This document shows, one piece after another, positions 1-4,243 of a DNA stretch of 5,360 nt. The notes under the pieces were generated by a model. It searched no databases. It saw only the letters and a list, made by a program, of their open reading frames with translations, and was not told the origin of the DNA. A program made the translations under genes and the position numbers. Location of the stretch: assembly GCA_009776515.1 (NCBI GenBank), contig WRNP01000081.1, forward strand, positions 1-5,360. Direction: 5' to 3'. Position 1 is the stretch's first letter. The number at the start of each line of letters is the position of its first letter. Origin of the DNA: Dehalococcoidia bacterium. GTDB lineage: Bacteria; Chloroflexota; Dehalococcoidia; Dehalococcoidales; UBA1222.

Positions 1-2
1 TC

Positions 3-869
3 GATGTGGTCTATATGACCTGCGAAAATCCCGATCATGACTTTGAGTTCTGCCAGCCCCAGATCGTCCCCATTTTTGGCGGCAGCGACCGGTTCGACAA
101 CACCACGGCCTACGGCTCGCTTACGGTATCGAACACCGTTGAAGCCTACGAACAGTACGACTATAATGGCACCATCGTCTCTGGCGGCGATCTGGACAGC
201 GAAGCGGTCGTCGTCGCTGATTGGATGCGCCCAAGATACCTTGATGTCGATGCCATCCTGGCCGGAACCCCGTTTGAGGCCAACCTCGTGGCCGGGGCCA
301 GCCTGATTAAAGTCGGAACCTACACCGTGTCGCTCACAGAGGACGGTGGCCTCTTGGTCGAACTTGCCTATGACCACGATATCACGCCTGACACAGCCAC
401 CGTTGTGGTTTTCGGCAACATAAATATCGGCAAGTCGCACCTTGACGCAAGCAACGCCGATGCTATTAACGATATAGGTATCTACTTAGCAAGCATCGGG
501 GACAGTATAATCATCCCCGCCGGAGACGTGGCAGCGCTAGCTGATGGCGGGTGGCAATATTTCTTCCTATGCTCCGGCATAAATACCCAGTCAGCCCTTG
601 TCGACGTCTCAGATCAATATGTTGATGTCGAATTCGACTTTATTGTGCTAGACAGCAATGGCGTCACTGTGGCTGGGTTCTCGCTCAAGGACGGTGAGAA
701 CCAAACGGTGAGCAATCTATCCCAGGGTGAATACACCGTCGTAGAGACCACCACTGGCTGGACTGTTACCTACAGCATTACCAATGGCAAGGTTGCCATA
801 TTGCCCGGTGAAGATACCACTGTCATGGTAACCAATCAACTGATAGTCGGCACGTTCATGGTTGTTTAA
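3..869 (+). CDS. C-terminal part of a secreted/surface protein with a Cna-B/SpaA-like end domain (5' partial)
   Basis: The frame is open to the left edge, so the gene begins upstream; the GTG at position 6 is probably internal. About 288 residues are visible. The sequence is acidic, rich in Asp, Thr, Val and Gly and poor in Lys and Arg, with alternating short beta-strand patterns typical of exported beta-sandwich proteins. The last ~75 residues (roughly 207-278 counted from the GTG) run FDFIVLDSNG, then GFSLKDGENQTVSNLSQGEY, then TVVETTTGW and end in TTVMVTNQ. This order is that of Cna-B/SpaA-like (prealbumin-fold) domains found in Gram-positive and Chloroflexota surface proteins. The protein stops just after this domain (GTFMVV), with no LPXTG motif, no C-terminal membrane helix and no basic tail, so attachment, if any, must lie upstream or it is secreted. 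I do not recognise residues 1-200. The domain call is by pattern only; adhesion or a structural role is an inference. Confidence 0.75.
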   Translation, partial: DVVYMTCENPDHDFEFCQPQIVPIFGGSDRFDNTTAYGSLTVSNTVEAYEQYDYNGTIVSGGDLDSEAVVVADWMRPRYLDVDAILAGTPFEANLVAGASLIKVGTYTVSLTEDGGLLVELAYDHDITPDTATVVVFGNINIGKSHLDASNADAINDIGIYLASIGDSIIIPAGDVAALADGGWQYFFLCSGINTQSALVDVSDQYVDVEFDFIVLDSNGVTVAGFSLKDGENQTVSNLSQGEYTVVETTTGWTVTYSITNGKVAILPGEDTTVMVTNQLIVGTFMVV

Positions 870-870
870 G

Positions 871-967
871 TGGCAGGCAAAGCCGCAGTGCGACATGCTT
901 TGATTGAGCCCGTCAGCGACAAAGCCCAGTTGTGAGTACGATAATTTTAACCAGCGGATGCCTGCCA
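871..967. repeat. 97-bp inverted-repeat element / possible structured RNA
   Basis: TGGCAGGCA at 871-879 is exactly complementary to TGCCTGCCA at 959-967. The pairing continues inward, after a 3/1 internal loop, with CCGC 883-886 against GCGG 954-957, giving 13 pairs closing a 67-base interior. Inside, GCTTTG 897-902 pairs with CAAAGC 920-925, so a branched fold is possible. The element starts two bases after the upstream stop codon and ends about 70 bases before the next start. It lacks a T-run, so it is not a standard intrinsic terminator. It could be a transcript-end structure, a REP- or MITE-like repeat, or a regulatory RNA; nothing in it matches a riboswitch core I know well. Confidence 0.5.
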
Positions 968-976
968 TGAGCGAGG

Positions 977-986
977 CTGGTACCAG
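977..986. promoter_or_regulatory. 10-bp perfect palindrome, possible operator
   Basis: CTGGTACCAG reads the same on both strands and lies 12 to 21 bases upstream of the possible extended -10 at 998-1006. That is the spacing expected of a repressor or activator site, but a palindrome of this length can occur by chance, and no bound protein can be named. Confidence 0.2.
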
Positions 987-997
987 AAGCTCGGGTA

Positions 998-1006
998 TGC
1001 TTTAAT
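998..1006 (+). promoter_or_regulatory. Possible extended -10 promoter element for the 1036-3223 operon
   Basis: TGCTTTAAT fits TGn plus a five-of-six match to TATAAT. No good -35 hexamer is seen 16-18 bases upstream, so if active it would rely on the TG extension or an activator. Transcription would start near 1013, leaving a leader of just over 20 bases with the ribosome site. Confidence 0.25.
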
Positions 1007-1035
1007 CTAGTCTAACGTTACTAAAGGAGGAGCGC

Positions 1036-1452
1036 ATGTCTAATAGCGGCTCAAATCGGTGGATGCCTACCGCAGGCGGAATCCTTAACATCATTTCCGG
1101 AGCTTTCGGTATTCTCGGCAGTGTCGTTATTTTTCTTATGCCCATTTACTTTCAAGCCCTATATGACTCGGCACCTGAAACCTTTGATGGTCTGAACGAA
1201 GTCATCCCCACCATTACTGTGGTGCTCATAACCATCGGCGTGGCCACCATCATCCTAAGTGTCCTCGCTCTCATCGGCGGCATCTTGGCCCTTCAGCGCA
1301 GGCGCTGGGGACTGGCCTTGGCCGGAGCCATCTGCGCCTTGTTTACCAGCAATATCACCGGGATCGTTGCCTTAGTCTTTATCGCCATGTCCCGGAAAGA
1401 GTTTGCAGGGCAAGCCAACTCATCGCCGGACGCACTGCAAACACCGCCCTAG
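1036..1452 (+). CDS. Small multi-pass membrane protein, DUF4064-like, function unknown
   Basis: A 138-residue protein starting at an ATG preceded by a very strong ribosome site, AAAGGAGG at 1023-1030, five bases away. Hydrophobic segments lie at about residues 11-37 (GGILNIISGAFGILGSVVIF), 57-86 and 91-118; the last may be one long or two short spans. A basic QRRRW stretch at 87-91 separates the last two and should face the cytoplasm. The 37-56 loop (acidic, with SAPETFDGLNEV) would then be outside. The C-terminus after SRKEF is short, polar and probably unstructured. The Gly-rich first helix and the RRRWGLALAGAICAL segment recall small DUF4064-type membrane proteins common in Firmicutes and Chloroflexota; the family name is from memory, not a search. 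No catalytic motif is visible. The gene ends 64 bases before proS on the same strand with no terminator between, so co-transcription is likely, though a link to translation is not implied. Confidence 0.8.
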   Translation: MSNSGSNRWMPTAGGILNIISGAFGILGSVVIFLMPIYFQALYDSAPETFDGLNEVIPTITVVLITIGVATIILSVLALIGGILALQRRRWGLALAGAICALFTSNITGIVALVFIAMSRKEFAGQANSSPDALQTPP

Positions 1453-1498
1453 ACAAACAGGGAGTGCCCGCACAGCCAGCGCTTATATCAACATCCAC

Positions 1499-1505
1499 GA
1501 AGGAG
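1499..1505 (+). promoter_or_regulatory. Ribosome binding site deciding the proS start
   Basis: GAAGGAG lies 11 bases before the ATG at 1517, a slightly long spacing. The frame is open further upstream to 1403, but that extension overlaps the preceding gene, is rich in His, Arg and Thr and is unlike any synthetase N-terminus, while the ATG at 1517 gives the usual MRxSQLFG start. Confidence 0.6.
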
Positions 1506-1516
1506 CAAGCCAGCCC

Positions 1517-3223
1517 ATGCGCATCTCACAACTGTTCGGCAAGCGGCAACGCGAAGTACCCTCTGAGGCCGACACCATAAGCCACCAACTACTACTCAAG
1601 GCAGGCATGATCAGTCAGCTTACGGCGGGGGTTTATTCTTATTTACCCCTCGCCTGGCGCACCCTAAGCAAAATTGAGGCCATCGTGCGCGACGAGATGA
1701 ACAAAGCTGGTGCCCAGGAAGTCAGGCTACCTGTCATACATCCGGTGGAGATCTGGCAAAAGAGTGGTCGCGAGAAGGCCTTTGGCGACAATCTCTTCCG
1801 CCTCACCGACCGCAAAGAGCGCCGCTTAGTCCTGGGCCCTACCCACGAAGAGGTTATGGCCCAATTGGTTTCCCAGCATGTCCAGAGCTACCGGGACCTG
1901 CCGATGCGCCTCTATCAGATACAAACCAAATTTCGCGACGAGCCCCGTCCCCGCGGCGGCCTCATCCGCGTGCGTGAATTCGACATGAAGGATCTCTATT
2001 CCTTTGATGCCAACGAGGCCGGGCTTGATGCAAGTTACGACAAGATGGTGCACGCCTACGAGAACATCTACCGGCGCTGCGGACTGCCAGTTATCCTTAT
2101 CCAGGCCGACTCTGGCGCCATCGGCGGCAAGGACTCCCAAGAATTCATGGCCCTTACCGACATCGGCGAGGACGAAATCATCCTCTGCCAGGGATGTGGC
2201 TATGCCGCCAATGTGGAGAAAGCGGTATCCGTCAAGGGAGTACCCGAGCACTCATCCGAACAGCCGCTTTCTGAGGTAGCCACTCCGGGAAAGGAAAGCA
2301 TTGAAGAGGTGGCACTCTTTCTGGGGATATCACCGCGCCAAACACTTAAGGCCGTTTTCTATGTGGCAGAAGGCGAATTTGTCTTAGTCGTCATTCGGGG
2401 CGATCTAGAGGTAAACGAAATCAAGCTCAAAAAAGCCCTCGGAAGCACCGAACTAAGGCTGGCTTCAGCCGACGAGGTAATCTCCCAGGGCATTATCTCC
2501 GGCTCAGCCTCAGCCGTAGGACGCCCAGACCTCAAGGTCGTAGCTGATGACAGTGTACTCTTGGGCGCTAACTTCGTCGCCGGGGCCAACCGCGCCGGCT
2601 ATCACCTGCAGGGCGTAAACTATCGGCGCGACTTTACGGCCAAGATGGTTGCTGACATCGCCAAAGCCACCGCCGGGCAGGGATGCGCCGGTTGCGGCGG
2701 CCCCCTCCGCACGGCACGTGGCATGGAGGTAGGACACGTCTTCAAGCTGGGCACGGCTATCAGCCGAGCTGTGGGAGCCACTTTTGTGGATCCGGAAGGC
2801 CAATCCCGCCCCATCATTATGGGAAGCTACGGCATCGGCATCGGACGACTCATGGCGGCCATCATCGAGCTCAATCACGATGACAAAGGTATTATCTGGC
2901 CCACTTCGATCGCACCCTACGAGGTATATCTCTGCGCCCTCTACCCCGACAATGACGCGGTGGCATGCCGGGCTGATGAGCTGTATGCTGAGCTCACCAC
3001 CCTGGGGATGGAGGTCCTCTACGACGACCGGGTCGAATCCCCCGGCGTGAAATTCAACGACGCAGATCTGCTGGGCATCCCCATCCGCGTGACACTGAGC
3101 CCGCGCAGCCTGGAAAAGGGCGGCATCGAGATAAAGAAGCGCACCGAGGCCAAGGCAGAATTGATTAGTTTGGCAGAGGCCGTAGCTTATATTTCTGGGC
3201 TCCTAGATCCCGCCACGATATAA
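1517..3223 (+). CDS. proS: Prolyl-tRNA synthetase, bacterial type with editing domain
   Basis: Charges tRNA-Pro with proline using ATP in the cytoplasm (class IIa synthetase). The 568-residue length from the ATG at 1517 is normal for the long bacterial form. Visible parts: MRISQLFG start; motif 1 region about 35-75 (GVYSYLPLAWR... EVRLPVIHP); GPTHEE at 107-112; motif 2 at 137-155 with TKFRDEPRPRGG and REFDMKDLYSF following; the inserted editing (INS, YbaK-like) domain at about 230-385, which removes mischarged Ala-tRNA-Pro; motif 3 at 436-445 (GSYGIGIGRL); and the anticodon-binding domain from about 462 (WPTSIAPYEV) to the end, with DDRVESPGVKFNDADLLGIP. Lys278 in QTLKAVFY aligns by eye with the editing-site lysine of the E. 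coli enzyme (K279). CQGC (224-227) and CAGC (390-393) flank the insertion and may form a four-Cys metal-type site, as in many anaerobe homologues. No frameshift or lost motif is seen. It follows the small membrane protein gene and is probably in one operon with it. Confidence 0.97.
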   Translation: MRISQLFGKRQREVPSEADTISHQLLLKAGMISQLTAGVYSYLPLAWRTLSKIEAIVRDEMNKAGAQEVRLPVIHPVEIWQKSGREKAFGDNLFRLTDRKERRLVLGPTHEEVMAQLVSQHVQSYRDLPMRLYQIQTKFRDEPRPRGGLIRVREFDMKDLYSFDANEAGLDASYDKMVHAYENIYRRCGLPVILIQADSGAIGGKDSQEFMALTDIGEDEIILCQGCGYAANVEKAVSVKGVPEHSSEQPLSEVATPGKESIEEVALFLGISPRQTLKAVFYVAEGEFVLVVIRGDLEVNEIKLKKALGSTELRLASADEVISQGIISGSASAVGRPDLKVVADDSVLLGANFVAGANRAGYHLQGVNYRRDFTAKMVADIAKATAGQGCAGCGGPLRTARGMEVGHVFKLGTAISRAVGATFVDPEGQSRPIIMGSYGIGIGRLMAAIIELNHDDKGIIWPTSIAPYEVYLCALYPDNDAVACRADELYAELTTLGMEVLYDDRVESPGVKFNDADLLGIPIRVTLSPRSLEKGGIEIKKRTEAKAELISLAEAVAYISGLLDPATI

Positions 3224-3232
3224 CCGGCCTTT

Positions 3233-3284
3233 CCGCCATGCGGTGTATCCACGGGAGCAACGCAGCCGACACATCCCATGGCGG
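3233..3284. repeat. 8-bp inverted repeat just downstream of proS
   Basis: CCGCCATG at 3233-3240 and CATGGCGG at 3277-3284 are exact complements around 36 bases, and GTGT 3243-3246 can pair with ACAC 3269-3272 inside. It begins nine bases after the proS stop. No T-run follows, so it may protect or delimit the transcript 3' end rather than terminate it by itself. Confidence 0.4.
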
Positions 3285-3396
3285 CTGAACCCACCCCTAA
3301 CAATCAGGATGGCACTAGTTGTTGCCGTTCTCTAATATTCGGCTTATCCGCAAGCGAAACACGTAACAGAGGGGAATATCGGTTCTAAGTGTTCTC

Positions 3397-3420
3397 GGGG
3401 GTATTTATATCAAGCCCCCC
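3397..3420 (+). terminator. Weak candidate transcription end hairpin
   Basis: GGGGG 3397-3401 pairs with CCCCC 3415-3419 over a 13-base AT-rich loop, about 175 bases after proS. It is followed by TGTT rather than a run of T, so an intrinsic terminator is only weakly supported. No better candidate is seen between proS and the next gene. Confidence 0.2.
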
Positions 3421-3554
3421 TGTTCAGTAACGGAATCATTCCTCTTAGAGCATACGTGTCTCGCCCTTCAATTCTCACTAGGCAAGCACCTCAGCCCGAC
3501 GCACACACTCAGACATTTCTTCTCCCATTAACCCGGCAGTCAACTCCTTTTGTA

Positions 3555-3623
3555 TACAGCCCCCTGGAAACGGCACGGTTGTGCCCCGTAAAGCGGAGGA
3601 GCTGTACATTGTGCCTGCAATGT
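3555..3623. repeat. Cluster of adjacent hairpins
   Basis: TACAGC 3555-3560 pairs with GCTGTA 3601-3606, enclosing GGCAC-GGTT-GTGCC at 3572-3585. Directly after it, ACATTG 3606-3611 pairs with CAATGT 3618-3623 over a six-base loop, sharing one base with the previous stem. It could be a small structured RNA on either strand, or chance. Confidence 0.25.
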
Positions 3624-3833
3624 CCGGCTCCGATATTGCAATCCTTGCCATCCAGGTCTGAGCCCATATTTTAGAGAGAGGCAGGCGAGGTTCCTCGCCG
3701 CGCTCGGCTGAATAATGCTAGCCTCGCTTGTTATCCGCGGCAAGCCCCTTGCGCTTACACAATGGTGACGCCATGTGCGCTGGTATACCCACTCTTGATC
3801 TATTGCCAAGTTCATCCCATCCCTACCTTACGA

Positions 3834-3865
3834 TTGATTTTGTATTACCGGTTTAATGTGATAAT
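3834..3865 (+). promoter_or_regulatory. Candidate promoter for the beta-helix gene leader
   Basis: The stretch around 3829-3900 is visibly more AT-rich than its surroundings. TGTGATAAT at 3857-3865 fits an extended -10 (TGn then GATAAT, five of six). TTGATT at 3834-3839 could be the -35 with a long 20-base spacing; TTGTAT at 3840-3845 with TAATAT at 3862-3867 (16 bases) is an alternative reading. Transcription would begin near 3872 and give a leader of about 370 bases before the ATG at 4244. Confidence 0.4.
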
Positions 3866-3871
3866 ATACAC

Positions 3872-4243
3872 TACCTCATATTCTCCTTAATAATACTTTT
3901 GATGCGACAAACAGCCAGGCCTGGGCATCTCGGTTTATTCGGCGGCAAGGCTTGGGAAAGTTTTTGCTATATGGACATTGTAGGCCATCTAGGTTGCTCG
4001 GAAGCAATTTCGCATCGCTCTGCAAAACCTCGATTACCGGAGGCAGAAATGCGATATGCAATGGCATATTCTGTGCATACGCATACAAGATTCAATCTTC
4101 CTGCAAAGAAATCCCCTACTGTCCGCGTCAGGTCATGGCCCCCGCAATATAGTCTTTTTTGGAGAGGCACCTCCAACGCAATAATCCACTCCCCATTAAC
4201 CGCATAACGGCATGGCCACCACATTTACTAGGAGGTAATAGCA
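3872..4243 (+). other. Possible long structured 5' leader of the beta-helix gene
   Basis: No convincing gene fills this stretch. By eye it contains: CCAGGCCT 3915-3922 against AGGCTTGG 3948-3955 (eight pairs, one G-U) followed after five bases by TTTTT 3961-3965, a possible attenuator; an interrupted stem at 4011-4053 built of CGCAT/ATGCG, TCTG/CAGA and CCTC/GAGG; an ATATGC-AATG-GCATAT hairpin at 4054-4069; a second CGCAT at 4080-4084 that could capture the same ATGCG; and TTGGAG-AGGCAC-CTCCAA at 4159-4176 preceded by a run of six T. The ribosome site of the gene, GGAGGT at 4231-4236, lies seven bases before its ATG. No known riboswitch core was recognised. Confidence 0.3.
4049..4207 (+). CDS. 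Possible 52-codon small ORF in the leader
   Basis: An ATG at 4049 lies five bases after GGAGG at 4039-4043, a good ribosome site, and the frame runs to a TAA at 4205-4207, 36 bases before the beta-helix gene. The product would start MRYAMAYSVHTHTRF, is basic and Trp/Pro-containing, and has no membrane segment or motif that I know. The site and start are both inside a possible stem (4011-4053), which would suit a regulatory upstream ORF, but composition is not clearly protein-like and the frame is also open upstream of the ATG. It may well be chance. Confidence 0.15.
   Translation: MRYAMAYSVHTHTRFNLPAKKSPTVRVRSWPPQYSLFWRGTSNAIIHSPLTA

Larger units (their letters stand above)
3224..3833. other. 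Gene-poor region after proS: scattered inverted repeats, no convincing gene
   Basis: Short open frames occur on both strands here but lack ribosome sites, recognisable motifs or protein-like composition. What can be seen: an 8-bp inverted repeat at 3233-3240/3277-3284; ATATTC 3335-3340 against GAATAT 3374-3379; a G5/C5 hairpin at 3397-3419 that is the best candidate for a weak end signal, though without a T-run; hairpins at 3555-3623, 3684-3699 (GGCGAG-GTTC-CTCGCC) and 3740-3752 (GCAAG-CCC-CTTGC). No tRNA, tmRNA, SRP or RNase P core motif was recognised. Several short hairpins are expected by chance in 600 bases, so this is description, not proof of a structured RNA. Confidence 0.5.

Noticed and set aside
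871..967. Resemblance to a c-di-GMP-I riboswitch (GGCAAA near the 5' arm, CGACAAAGCC later)
   Set aside because: The order GACGCAAAGCC is not kept, there is no short GNRA-capped P2 and no tetraloop receptor half, so the match is superficial.
717..968. 83-residue open frame on the - strand over the end of the first gene and the 97-bp element
   Set aside because: It overlaps a well supported + strand gene, and half of it is read through the inverted repeat; no motif or ribosome site supports it.
970..1035. T-box leader for proS control
   Set aside because: No AGGGTGGNACCGCG antiterminator core, no specifier stem and no room for a T-box; GGTACCAG here is only part of the palindrome.
1403..1516. 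N-terminal extension of the synthetase frame from an upstream start at 1403
   Set aside because: It overlaps the end of the membrane protein gene, is composed mainly of His, Arg, Thr and Ser, and the family start (MRISQLFG) with a ribosome site is at 1517.
1826..2878. Several open frames on the - strand and other + frames inside proS
   Set aside because: Shadows of proS codon usage; the synthetase reading accounts for the whole stretch with all class II motifs.
3456..3674. 72-residue + strand frame starting at GTG
   Set aside because: No ribosome site, Pro/Ser/Thr/Leu-rich random composition and no family resemblance.
3540..3815. 91-residue open frame on the - strand
   Set aside because: Composition looks random, it is read through several hairpins, there is no clear ribosome site, and I recognise no family.
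3876..4224. Overlapping open frames on both strands (up to 102 residues) in the leader region
   Set aside because: Three or more frames are open together, none has a recognisable motif; only the ATG at 4049 has a good ribosome site, and that is listed at low confidence.
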